From positions 1 to 64,000 of the forward strand of contig CANFIH010000002.1 of assembly GCA_947446855.1 (NCBI GenBank): a stretch of 64,000 bases of DNA. Reading direction: 5' to 3'. The notes beneath the pieces were generated by a model. That model searched no databases, was not told where the DNA came from, and saw only the letters and a list, made by a program, of their open reading frames with translations. Position 1 is the stretch's first letter. Each line of letters starts with the position of its first letter. The position numbers and the translations under genes were made by a program. The DNA is from Burkholderiales bacterium. GTDB taxonomy: Bacteria > Pseudomonadota > Gammaproteobacteria > Burkholderiales > Burkholderiaceae_C. Shown here piece by piece: positions 19,335-29,100 of the stretch.

Positions 19335-20159
19335 TTAAGCCTTGGCCAGCATCCACTCATGCACCGGGTCGTTCTTGAAGACCCAAAAGCGGTTCGGGCC
19401 GGCCATCACGTTCAGGTAATACAGGTCATAGCCATGCGGTGCGGTGACAGGGTGGTAGCCCCTGGGCACCATCACCACATCGTGGTCTTCCACGGCGCAG
19501 GCTTCGTCGATGCTGCGGTCGTCGGTGTAGACGCGCTGGAAGGCAAAGCCCTGCGGCGGGTTGAGGCGGTGGTAATAGACCTCCTCCAGCTGGGTCTCCA
19601 CCGGAGGCTGCTCCACATCGTGTTTGTGGGGCGGGTAGCTGGAGCTGTGGCTGGCCGGGGTGATCACTTCCACCACCAGCAGATGCGCGGCGCGCGGGTC
19701 GTCGTGCGGCAGGATGTCGCAGACATAGCGCGTGTTCGTGCCTTGCCCGCGCACGCTGCGGCGCATGGTGCTTGAATCGATCACAAACACCTCGGCCGAG
19801 CTGCCTTTGCCCGAGGGCGCGGTGCACAGGCCGACCTCGGCCACCGTGGTGGCGCCGGGCACATTGCCAAAGGTGACGGTCTTGCCAGCGGGCACATAGA
19901 CGGCCGCCGGCGAGACCTCTTCAAACACGCTGGTACGCGTGCCCAGCTTGGCGTAGGTGACGCCGTCCACGGTCACATCCACGGTGCCGGTCAGCACCAC
20001 CAGACAGAGCTCGCGCGAACCGGTATCCACGGTTTCGCTCTCAGAGGGGTTCAGGCGCACGGCCCGAAAGCCCACATGGGTCCAGCCCGCGCGCTCGGGT
20101 GTCACGTTGACGATTTCGCGGCCGCTAGGCGCGGCCTTGGCAAGTAAGGGGCTGACCAT
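19335..20159 (-). CDS. iolB: 5-deoxy-glucuronate isomerase
   Basis: SSYPPHKHD, EEVYYHRLNPPQGFAFQRVYTDDRSIDE, GYHPVTAPHGYDLYYLNVMAGP are typical of IolB. Confidence 0.92.
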   Translation of the reverse strand: MVSPLLAKAAPSGREIVNVTPERAGWTHVGFRAVRLNPSESETVDTGSRELCLVVLTGTVDVTVDGVTYAKLGTRTSVFEEVSPAAVYVPAGKTVTFGNVPGATTVAEVGLCTAPSGKGSSAEVFVIDSSTMRRSVRGQGTNTRYVCDILPHDDPRAAHLLVVEVITPASHSSSYPPHKHDVEQPPVETQLEEVYYHRLNPPQGFAFQRVYTDDRSIDEACAVEDHDVVMVPRGYHPVTAPHGYDLYYLNVMAGPNRFWVFKNDPVHEWMLAKA

Positions 20160-20171
20160 GGTGCGGCTCCT

Positions 20172-21098
20172 TTAAGCGAGGCTGTCGACCAGGCCGCGCA
20201 GGGTATCGAACCCCTTCTTGGCGTATGCGTAACTGGGTGCCACGGCCGGGTCCTGCTCGGCTTCTACCACCAGCCAGCCCTCGTAGCCGGCGTTCTTCAA
20301 TACGGTGAGCGCTGCCATGTAATCGATGCTGCCGTCGCCGGGCACGGTGAAGGTGCCGTTGATCACGCCGTTCAAAAAGCTCCAGCTGTCGTTGCGGGCC
20401 TGGGCAATCACCGAGGTGCGCACGTCCTTGCAATGCACATGTACCACGCGCTTCACATGCTTTTCCAGCAGCGTCACGGGGTTGACCGCGCCGCCGAAGT
20501 AGGCGTGCCCGGTGTCAAACAACAGGAAGACCTTGGCCGGGTCGGTCAGGGCCATCAGCTTGTCCACATCGGCGGGGGACTCTACGTAGGCACCCATGTG
20601 GTGGTGGTAAGCCAGCTTGATGCCGTAGCTGCTGAGCAGGTGTTCGCCAAAGGCATTCAGGCGCTCGGCGTAAGCCTGCCACAGGGCTTCAGTTGCAAAG
20701 GTGGGGCGCTTGGACACGGGGGTGTCGATCTGTCCTTGCACGGTGCCGGCGCATTCGCCATAGACCACGACCTTGACGCCATTGAATTGCAGCTTGCTCA
20801 TATGCGCCTTGCAGCGTGCTATCTCGGCGGCCACCGCGTCGGCATTGCTCTGACCGGCTTGCACTTCGGCCAGAAAACCGGAGTACCAGCCGGACACGCA
20901 GGCCAGGCCGAATTCGTCCAGCTTGGCCTTCAGGCCGGGGCCGTCCTTGGGGAATTTGTTGCCCAGCTCAAAGCCTTCGTAGCCGATTTCCTTGCCTTCG
21001 CGCAAAGCGGTTTCCAGCGGGGTTTCGCCGCCCAGCGAGGGCAGGTCGTCGTTCATCCAGGACAGGGGGTTGATACCGATTTGTACGTTCCAGGTCAT
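20172..21098 (-). CDS. iolE: myo-inosose-2 dehydratase
   Basis: MTWNVQIGINPLSWMNDDLPSLGGETPLETAL typical of IolE. Confidence 0.92.
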   Translation of the reverse strand: MTWNVQIGINPLSWMNDDLPSLGGETPLETALREGKEIGYEGFELGNKFPKDGPGLKAKLDEFGLACVSGWYSGFLAEVQAGQSNADAVAAEIARCKAHMSKLQFNGVKVVVYGECAGTVQGQIDTPVSKRPTFATEALWQAYAERLNAFGEHLLSSYGIKLAYHHHMGAYVESPADVDKLMALTDPAKVFLLFDTGHAYFGGAVNPVTLLEKHVKRVVHVHCKDVRTSVIAQARNDSWSFLNGVINGTFTVPGDGSIDYMAALTVLKNAGYEGWLVVEAEQDPAVAPSYAYAKKGFDTLRGLVDSLA

Positions 21099-21165
21099 GT
21101 GCGTTCTCTTTAAAAAGGTGGGGTTGATCTTGTGTTGCGTGGCAGGTGTTGTGACGGTGCGTGCC

Positions 21166-23037
21166 TTACACGCGCTGGTCTTTTTTCGCGGCGAGGAAAC
21201 CGGCGTAGGCCTGGTTCACCTCAGGGCGCTCGGACACTTCCGGAATGCCCACTTCCCACCAGCATCCGCCCTCGCGGGTGACGCGGGTATGCGTGGTGTC
21301 AATCACCAGCACCTGGGTGCGTTTGGCAGCGCGGGCTTTCACCATCGCCGTCTTGAGTTCGGCCACGTTTTTGACATGCACGGCGTCGGCACCCATGGCT
21401 GCCGCGTGCATGGCGAAATCAATCTTGCTGGGCTCGCCCCCTTCGGGGATGCAGTCGTCCAGCATGTTGTTGAAGCTGGGGCTGCCGGTGGCGAGCTGCA
21501 GGCGTTCGATGCAGCCGTAGCCGCGGTTGTCCAGCACCACGACGATCAGCTTCTTGCCCAAGAGCACCGAGGTGGCCAGCTCGGAATTCATCATCATGTA
21601 GGAGCCGTCGCCCACCATCACAATCACTTCCTGCTCCGGGCGCGCCATCTTGGCACCGAGTGCGCCGGCGATCTCGTAGCCCATGCAGGAGTAGCCGTAT
21701 TCCATGTGGTAGTTGCCCGGCTTGCTGGCGCGCCAGAGCTTGTGCAATTCGGCCGGCAGGGTACCGGCGGCGCAGACCACCACGTCATGTTTGCCGCTGT
21801 CGCCGCCCGCGTCGTTGAGCGAGTCGCGCACCGCGCCCATCACTTCGGCGTCATAGGGCAGGGTGCCTGCGGCAGGCACGTGGGTCGTCAGTTCCGTGAC
21901 CTTCGCAACCCAGCCGGCAGCTCCCGCCCTGCAGCGCGTAGTCCACGCGGCATCGGCCTTCCATGCGCCCAGTGCGGCCGTGAGTTGCTCCAGCCCCACG
22001 CGCGCATCGGCCACCAGCGCGGTGCCACTCCATTTGCCGGCATCAAAGGGCTGCACGTTCAGGCTCAGCAATTTGGCCTTGGCAAACAGCGCGTGCGAGC
22101 CGGTGGTGAAGTCCTGCAGGCGCGTGCCCACCGCAAACACCACATCCGCCTCGCGCGCCAGCGCGTTGGCAGCAGGGCCGCCATCCACACCAATGCCGCC
22201 GACGTTGAGCGGGTGGTCCCAGGCCAAAGCACTCTTGCCGCCATGCGACTCGACCACCGGAATGCCGAACTGTTCGGCGAAGGCACTTAAGGCCTCGCAG
22301 GCCTGGCTGTAGAGCGCACCGCCACCGGCCACGATCATCGGCTGCCTGGCGCTCTTCAACAGCGCAGCGGCACGCGAGAGCTCAAACGCATCGGCAGGCG
22401 GGCGACGGAAGCGGATGACTTCCGGCGTGAAAAAGCTGGCCGGGTAATCAAACGCATGGGCCTGCACGTCCTGTGGCAGGGCCAGACAGACCGGGCCGCA
22501 GTTGGCCGGATCGGTCATCACCTGGATGGCACGCGGCAGGGCCGTGAGCAACTGCTCAGGGCGGCTGATGCGGTCGAAGTAACGGGTGACGGGCCGGAAG
22601 CAGTCGTTGGCCGACACATCGCCCTGTTGGAAGCTTTCCACCTGCTGCAGCACCGGATCGGGCGCGCGCGTGGCAAAGGTGTCGCCGGGCAAGAGCAGCA
22701 GCGGGATGCGGTTCACATGGGCCACGGCGGCGGCGGTGACCATGTTGGTGGCGCCTGGGCCTATGCTGCTGCACACGGCCATCATGCGCTGGCGCGTATG
22801 CGCCTTGGCATAGCCGATGGCCGCGTGGGCCATGCCCTGCTCGTTGTGGGCGCGGAAGGTGGGCAGCGCGGCGCGCTCGGCCCACAGGGCCTCGCCCATG
22901 CCGGCCACATTGCCGTGGCCGAATATGGTGAACACGCCGCCGCAATAGGGCTGGATGCTGCCGTCATCCATTTCCACGCGCAGGGCGGCCAGGTATTTCA
23001 CCAGGGCCTGGGCCATGGTCAGTCGAATTGTTGTCAT
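21166..23037 (-). CDS. iolD: 3D-(3,5/4)-trihydroxycyclohexane-1,2-dione acylhydrolase (IolD paralogue 2)
   Basis: MTTIRLTMAQALVKYLAALRVEMDDG; ThDP motif GDGSYMMMNSELATSVLLGKKLIVVVLDNRGYGCIERLQ. Confidence 0.92.
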   Translation of the reverse strand: MTTIRLTMAQALVKYLAALRVEMDDGSIQPYCGGVFTIFGHGNVAGMGEALWAERAALPTFRAHNEQGMAHAAIGYAKAHTRQRMMAVCSSIGPGATNMVTAAAVAHVNRIPLLLLPGDTFATRAPDPVLQQVESFQQGDVSANDCFRPVTRYFDRISRPEQLLTALPRAIQVMTDPANCGPVCLALPQDVQAHAFDYPASFFTPEVIRFRRPPADAFELSRAAALLKSARQPMIVAGGGALYSQACEALSAFAEQFGIPVVESHGGKSALAWDHPLNVGGIGVDGGPAANALAREADVVFAVGTRLQDFTTGSHALFAKAKLLSLNVQPFDAGKWSGTALVADARVGLEQLTAALGAWKADAAWTTRCRAGAAGWVAKVTELTTHVPAAGTLPYDAEVMGAVRDSLNDAGGDSGKHDVVVCAAGTLPAELHKLWRASKPGNYHMEYGYSCMGYEIAGALGAKMARPEQEVIVMVGDGSYMMMNSELATSVLLGKKLIVVVLDNRGYGCIERLQLATGSPSFNNMLDDCIPEGGEPSKIDFAMHAAAMGADAVHVKNVAELKTAMVKARAAKRTQVLVIDTTHTRVTREGGCWWEVGIPEVSERPEVNQAYAGFLAAKKDQRV

Positions 23038-23080
23038 GTTGTTTGTCTCTCCTGAAACTCTTTAGGCGACTGCCGCTACC

Positions 23081-25015
23081 CTAGCTGCGGCGGTTGCGCC
23101 AGGCGTCCACCAGCACGGTGTAGTTGGCGGCCACGCGGCTCACCAATGTAGCGTCGTCGATGCTGCCGCACAGCCAGGCCAGCGACTCGTCCATCCACAG
23201 GCTGCGGCCCACCATAAAGCCCTTGACGATGGGGTTGGTGGCGTTGCGGAAGCTGTCCACCAGATGCGCGATGGGCTGGTTCAGGCCCAGGATGACGGCG
23301 CCGCGGCAATGCGGGTCGCGCTCCTGCACCAGCCACTCCAGACCATGCCAACCGGCAGCGCTCATGGGCGCCAGCTTCCACCACTCGGGCTTGACGCCAA
23401 TGTTGTAAAAGCGCTTGACGGCGCGCAGCACGGCCGCGTCTTCCTGGCCCGCGACACTCAGCGCCTTGGGCAGGATGATTTCCAGCAACAGCTCGTTGCC
23501 ACTGGCGCGGGTGGCTTCCCACAGTTCCAGCACCTTTTGTTCCTGCTCCAGCCGCAATGCAAAGTGGTCGTCCGGGTGGTAGTGCACCAGGCACTTCACC
23601 ACCTGCTCGCTGGGCCAGTTAATGAGGGCGCTGCCGATGGAGCGCGTACCGTCAAAGCGCAGGGGGCGTGAACCCGGCAATTCCACCGGGCGGCCCACCC
23701 ACCAGCCGCGTCCGGTGGCGCTGGCCAATGCGTCGCGGCCATAGTCGCCACCGTCAATCAGCACTCCGGTCTGGCCCTGCATCTGGCGGCTGGTCTCTAC
23801 CTGTGCTGCGGCTTGTACCAGCAGCTTCTTGAGCGCGGGGATATGGGAATCATCGACACCCGCCTCACGCGCCATGTCATAGAACTGGCTGCGGTGGTCA
23901 AAGGCCATGACGCAGAGTTCGTCCCACGGCGGGCGCGCCGTGGTGACGCGGTGCAGATGGGCGAGTTGCTGGTCCGCATCCACCTTGGGGTTGCGGCTGC
24001 CGCTGAACCAATGATCCAGTTCGGTGGGGGTTGGCATGGCGGCCGAGCAGGCGTGGCGCGACACCACGATGGCGCCGCAGGCATTGGCAATCTTCGTGGA
24101 TTCGGCCCAGTCCTTGCCTTGCAACAGCGTGGCCATCAGGCCGGACAAAAATGCGTCACCGGCACCCAGCACGTTGAGCACCTCGACGCGCTCACCGCGG
24201 TAGGTGGTGGCATCGTCAATATGGGCGGGAATGTCACCTTCGATCACGCAGCAACCCAATGCGCCGCGCTTCACCACCAGCGTGGCCTTAGTCAAAGCGC
24301 GCACCGCCTTCAGGCTGGCGATGAGGTCGTCGCTCACACCGCCGGCGATAAAGAACTCTTCTTCCGTGCCCACCAGCAGATCAAAGTGCGGCAGCATTTC
24401 CTGCAGCTGCTGCGTCACATGGGCATCGGCCACATAGCGGTTCTCGCCAGCGCCGCGCGATGTCAGGCCCCACAGAACGGGGCGGTAATCGATGTCCAGC
24501 ACGCGCACCACGCCATGCTGGGCGGCGTAGTCCAAGGCCGTCTGCGAGGCTTTGCGGGTGGTGGGGGTGGAGAGGTGTGTGCCGGTAATGGCCAGGGCGC
24601 GGCATTGGGCAATGAAGGCTTCGTCAATCAGCGCGGCGTCCACCGCCATGTCGGCGCAGTTCTCGCGCACAAACAGCAGGGGGAAGGTGTCGCGGTCTTT
24701 CAGGCCCAGCAGCACCAGGGCCGTCAGGCGCTCGGGGTCGATCTGCACCTGGGAGGTGTCGCAGCCCTCGGCTTCCAGCGTTTGGGTGAGAAAGCGGCCC
24801 ATCTGCTCGTCGCCCACGCGGGCAATCATGGCGCTGCGCAGGCCCAGACGGGCCACGCCAAAGGCCAGGTTACCCGAGCTGCCGCCCAGGTACTTGGCCA
24901 TGGAGCGGGCGTCTTCCAGCTTGGCGCCGAATTGCTGCGCATACAGGTCCACCGCCAGGCGCCCCAGGCAGGCCAGGTCGTAACTGCGACCGGAAGGGAA
25001 ATTCAAGGTACTCAT
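23081..25015 (-). CDS. iolC: 5-dehydro-2-deoxygluconokinase fused to a C-terminal DUF2090/aldolase-like domain
   Basis: PfkB-type kinase (LGGSSGNLAFGVARLG, NVLGAGDAFLSGLM) followed by an additional ~300 aa domain (MAFDHRSQFYDMA...). Confidence 0.88.
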   Translation of the reverse strand: MSTLNFPSGRSYDLACLGRLAVDLYAQQFGAKLEDARSMAKYLGGSSGNLAFGVARLGLRSAMIARVGDEQMGRFLTQTLEAEGCDTSQVQIDPERLTALVLLGLKDRDTFPLLFVRENCADMAVDAALIDEAFIAQCRALAITGTHLSTPTTRKASQTALDYAAQHGVVRVLDIDYRPVLWGLTSRGAGENRYVADAHVTQQLQEMLPHFDLLVGTEEEFFIAGGVSDDLIASLKAVRALTKATLVVKRGALGCCVIEGDIPAHIDDATTYRGERVEVLNVLGAGDAFLSGLMATLLQGKDWAESTKIANACGAIVVSRHACSAAMPTPTELDHWFSGSRNPKVDADQQLAHLHRVTTARPPWDELCVMAFDHRSQFYDMAREAGVDDSHIPALKKLLVQAAAQVETSRQMQGQTGVLIDGGDYGRDALASATGRGWWVGRPVELPGSRPLRFDGTRSIGSALINWPSEQVVKCLVHYHPDDHFALRLEQEQKVLELWEATRASGNELLLEIILPKALSVAGQEDAAVLRAVKRFYNIGVKPEWWKLAPMSAAGWHGLEWLVQERDPHCRGAVILGLNQPIAHLVDSFRNATNPIVKGFMVGRSLWMDESLAWLCGSIDDATLVSRVAANYTVLVDAWRNRRS

Positions 25016-25122
25016 ACAGAGCGTTCCATCGGTTGTGAGGTAAATCGGTGAGCGCGCGGTTCGCGGCCGAGGTGACACAAGGCGGGCGTGCGAACCTGGT
25101 GCCACGGCATGCTGAATTATAA

Positions 25123-25136
25123 AGAAATACCTTTCC
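25123..25136. promoter_or_regulatory. AGAA-N6-TTCC box 1 upstream of iolC
   Basis: AGAAATACCTTTCC; second copy 30 bp away. Confidence 0.5.
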
Positions 25137-25152
25137 TTGTGTTTATTCACTT

Positions 25153-25166
25153 AGAAAATATTTTCC
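25153..25166. promoter_or_regulatory. AGAA-N6-TTCC box 2 upstream of iolC
   Basis: AGAAAATATTTTCC, containing the perfect palindrome GAAAATATTTTC. Confidence 0.5.
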
Positions 25167-25271
25167 TTTTTATTTCAAGGGCGCGGGCTTGCGTGGTGCA
25201 ATAAACCTCTGATCGCAGCTGCCGGACTTTGCGCGCGCCGGGGCGCGGGGTGGCGACTACGCCATCGCCAA

Positions 25272-26174
25272 TCAGCTTAACAATTGTCCGGCTATCGCGG
25301 TCGCGGCGGATCGGGTCTCGACCCCAAGCTTTTCAAAAATATGTTCCAGATGCTTGTTGACCGTGCGGTGGCTCATCCCCAGTATCTCGGCAATGTCACG
25401 GTTGGTCTTTCCCTTGGCCAACCATGACAGGACTTCGGTTTCACGCGGGGTCAGGGGCACATCGGGTTGACGTACCGAGGTTTCCGCTTTGGTCGGGGCC
25501 ATGTTGAGTACCAACATCGATTCGGAAATACCGCTTTGACCCATGTGCATTGCCACCAGGACGCCCTTGCCCGGCAAGGGTACGCTGATCTGCGCATGTT
25601 CATGAGCGGTGTGTAGCCAGGCCTGCGCGGCCTGGTGGTCCGGTTGGCCGAAAGCGGCTTCCAGCCAGCGCGTGGCCTGGGGCGAGCGCCAGGCCAGGCG
25701 TCCGCGGCTGTCCAGCAACACCGTGCCCAGGCCGGCCACGTCCACCGCTTCGCGTGCCAGGCGGGTGGCCTGCGCGTTGCGCACATGGGTTGCCAGGCGT
25801 ACCAACACCTCGGGCAGGCGCAGCGGCTTGACCACATAGTCCACGCCGCCGCTGGTGAATCCCTCGAGGATTTGTGCTGTATCCGAAAGCCCGGTCATGA
25901 AAACCACCGGGATGTGTGCCCAATGGGGCGTCTCCTTGAGTTTCCTGCATAGCGCAAATCCGTCCATGCCGGGCATGACGGCGTCCAGCAGGATGCCATC
26001 CGGGATCACTATTTCCAGACGTTCCAAGGCTTCCTGCGCGTCTCGGGCGGCGAGTACGGCATAGCCTTCGGCGCTCAGTGCGTCACACAGCATGCGCAGC
26101 GTATCGAGCGCATCGTCCACCACGAGAATGGAATGGCGTGGTGCCGGGGATTCGGGCTTAGAGGAATCGGTCAT
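25272..26174 (-). CDS. Response regulator with LuxR/FixJ-type HTH
   Basis: REC domain (ILVVDDALDTLRML...VMPGMDGFALC) and C-terminal LuxR HTH (LTPRETEVLSWLAKGKTNRDIAEILGMSHRTVNKHLEHIFEKLGV); overlaps the upstream kinase stop. Confidence 0.9.
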   Translation of the reverse strand: MTDSSKPESPAPRHSILVVDDALDTLRMLCDALSAEGYAVLAARDAQEALERLEIVIPDGILLDAVMPGMDGFALCRKLKETPHWAHIPVVFMTGLSDTAQILEGFTSGGVDYVVKPLRLPEVLVRLATHVRNAQATRLAREAVDVAGLGTVLLDSRGRLAWRSPQATRWLEAAFGQPDHQAAQAWLHTAHEHAQISVPLPGKGVLVAMHMGQSGISESMLVLNMAPTKAETSVRQPDVPLTPRETEVLSWLAKGKTNRDIAEILGMSHRTVNKHLEHIFEKLGVETRSAATAIAGQLLS

Positions 26175-29100
26175 GGTCGGGTTCCCGAAGTTGAATGCTG
26201 AGGGCCTGGAAGTCGAAGCTTTCGGCAAGGCCTTGCAGAGCGTGCAGCGTGATGGTGTGCTCGGGGTGGGATATGAGCCCTTTTCGCAGTGCATCGCGCA
26301 GCGCTGTGGCGTGACCCTGCCTGGCCAGTCGGCCCAGTTCCTCGCGCAGCATGTCAGGCAAATCCGCCGGGTTCGGGCGTGCCACTGTGCTGGTGCTTTG
26401 CTCCAGCTTGGCGGCTACCAGTGACCGTGGCGTATTGTCCCGGACCCATTCAATCTGAAGCGCATGTTCCAGCGCGTCGAGCAACTCCGATTCGATAATC
26501 GGCTTGCCCACAAAGCCCTGGCATTGCATGGCAAGCAGACGTTCCGGTTGGTGGTCAAACAGGTTGGCAGAGACAAAAACAATGGGCAGCTTGTCGGGTG
26601 GCAAGAGTTGACGCAACAGCGCCGCAGTTTCCCAGCCATCCAGATCGTCCATCGTGATGTCCAGCAGCACCAGGTCGGGCGGATCCCGTTGCACGATTTC
26701 CAGGCATTCACGCCCACTGGCGGCCTCGTTGATCGTAAAGCCCAGCGGCACCAGAAGGCCCGCCAGAAGCTGCCGCTGCAGTGGCTGGTCATCGACCACC
26801 AGCAGGGTTCGTCTCGGGTCCAGGTAGCCTATGACTGAACGCAGAGCGAAGGCACGCCTGGGTGAGCTGACCTGGTCAGACGTGATGCCCGGCAGATACA
26901 AGCGCACCGAGAAGGTGCTGCCATGGCCAGGGATGCTGGTAACGGTCAGCTCACCGCCCATGAGTTGTGTCAGCAGGTTGGTAATCGTCAGACCCAGGCC
27001 GGTGCCTGATTCGCTGGCACGCCGGCCTGCGCTGCCGCGTTCGAAGGGCAGGAAGATGCGTTCCTGATCCTGCGAGGCAATACCGATGCCCGTGTCCACG
27101 ACATCGATGCGCGTGACGTGTTGACGAAAATCCAGGCGCAGCACAATCGCGCCGCGCTCGGTGAAGCGCACCGCGTTGGCCAGCAGGTTGATGAGAATTT
27201 GCCGCAACCGTTTCGCATCTGCACGCACATAGGTCGGGGCCACGCCCATGATTGCCAATGAGAAATGCAAGCCCTTGCTCTCGGCCTGCGGCCGCAGCAT
27301 ACCCTCTACATCTTCCAGCAGCTCGGCCAGTGGCAGTGGCACCGGGTCCAGCCGCAAGCGTCCGGCTTCAATGCGCGCCAGTTCCAGCGAACCGTCGATG
27401 AGTGCCCGCATGTGCTGGCCGCTGTGGTGCATGGTGGCCAGGGTTTCGCGCATCCCGCCATCGATCTGGGTATTTTTGAGCAGGATCTGCGTATAGCCCA
27501 GAATGCTGTTGAGAGGGGAGCGCAACTCGTGTGTCATGCCGGCCACGTAGCGCGTCTTGGCCTGGCTTGCCGAGTCGGCCTGGTCCTTGGCGGATTGCAG
27601 TGCGGCGTCCGTGCGGCGGTGGGCATCGATCTCTTCGAGCAAGCGGTGGGTCTGGTTTTCAGATTCGTCTTGTGCCATGCGCCTGCTGTCAGTGCTGAGT
27701 ACGACCCACCATGCGCACACTGCAGCCAGCAGGGCCAGCAGCGAAAACACCTTGAGAAAGGGCATGCGCAGCAGCGGCGCGGTTGTGTTCAGGCTCTCCT
27801 GCACATAGACCACTCCCACCAATAACGCCATGACCGCGCACAGCGACAGCATGACGAACAAATATTGTCCAAAGCGAAAATTGACTTTCAGCAGCCACTT
27901 TTTGGGTAGCAGCCATGCCGCAACGGCGCGCAGTTGGTCGCCGGCGCCGGCTTCTTTCTTGCAGCGGTCATGGCAGCGCGATTCCAGCGAGCAGCAGAGG
28001 GAACATATGGGCGCGCTGTAGGCCGGGCATTGGGCCATGTCTTCCGATTCGAACTGGTTTTCACAGACCGTACAGCGCACAATTTCGCCTGGCTGCCACT
28101 GCGTATCTGGCGTGCGTGCCAGGTAATAACGCCCCTCCGTGGCCCAGGCCAGCAGAGGAGCCAGCGCCATGGACAGCGCCAGGGCAATGAACGGCGAGAA
28201 CGCTGCCGCCCAGGCGCCGAACAATCCGGCGTAGGCGCAACAGGCGGCTGTTGCTGCAATCACCATGGAACCCAGGCCCACGGGGTTGAAGTCGTAAAGA
28301 TGGGCGCGGCGGAATTCAATGCCGGGGGGGCTTAAGCCCAGTGGCTTATTGATGACCAGGTCTGCCACCAGAGCGCCCACCCAGGCAATAGCCACATTGC
28401 TGTACACCGCGAGCACTTTCTCCAGAGCGCCAAAAACGCCGAGTGTCATGAGCAAGGTGGCAATCAGGACATTGAACACCAGCCAGACCACGCGCCCCGG
28501 ATGGCTGCGGGTCACACGGGAAAAAAAGTTCGACCAGGCAAGCGAGCCCGCGTAGGCGTTGGTCAGGTTGATCTTGATTTGCGAGACCACGACAAAGACG
28601 ACGGTCACAATGACTGCTATTCCGGTATGGCCGATGGCCTGTGTAAAACCGGCGAGGAACATCTGCGTAGGCTCGGTGGCGCGGCTGGAGGGCACTTCGA
28701 ACTGCAAGGCGGCAAAGGCCAGAAATGCGCCGCCCGCCATCTTGAACATGCCCATCACGATCCAGCCGGGTCCGGCCGTCAGTACCGCGCCCCACCAGCG
28801 CAGTCGATTGGCGCGCGTTCTTTCGGGCAGGAAGCGCAGAAAGTCCACCTGCTCGCCAATTTGCACCACCAGCGAGAAGATCACCGCCGCCGCCGCACCA
28901 AACATCAAGGGGTCAAAGCTGCTACTGCCACTGCGCAAGCCCGTCAGACCCGAGAAGTCGCGATACATCTGCGGCTTTTCCAGTGCGATCCAGACGAAGG
29001 GAAGCACCAGCAGAAAAAGCCACACCGGTTGCGTCCATGCCTGCAGTCGCGAGATCAGGGTGATCCCGTGCATGGCCAGTGGCAGGATCACCAGCGACGA

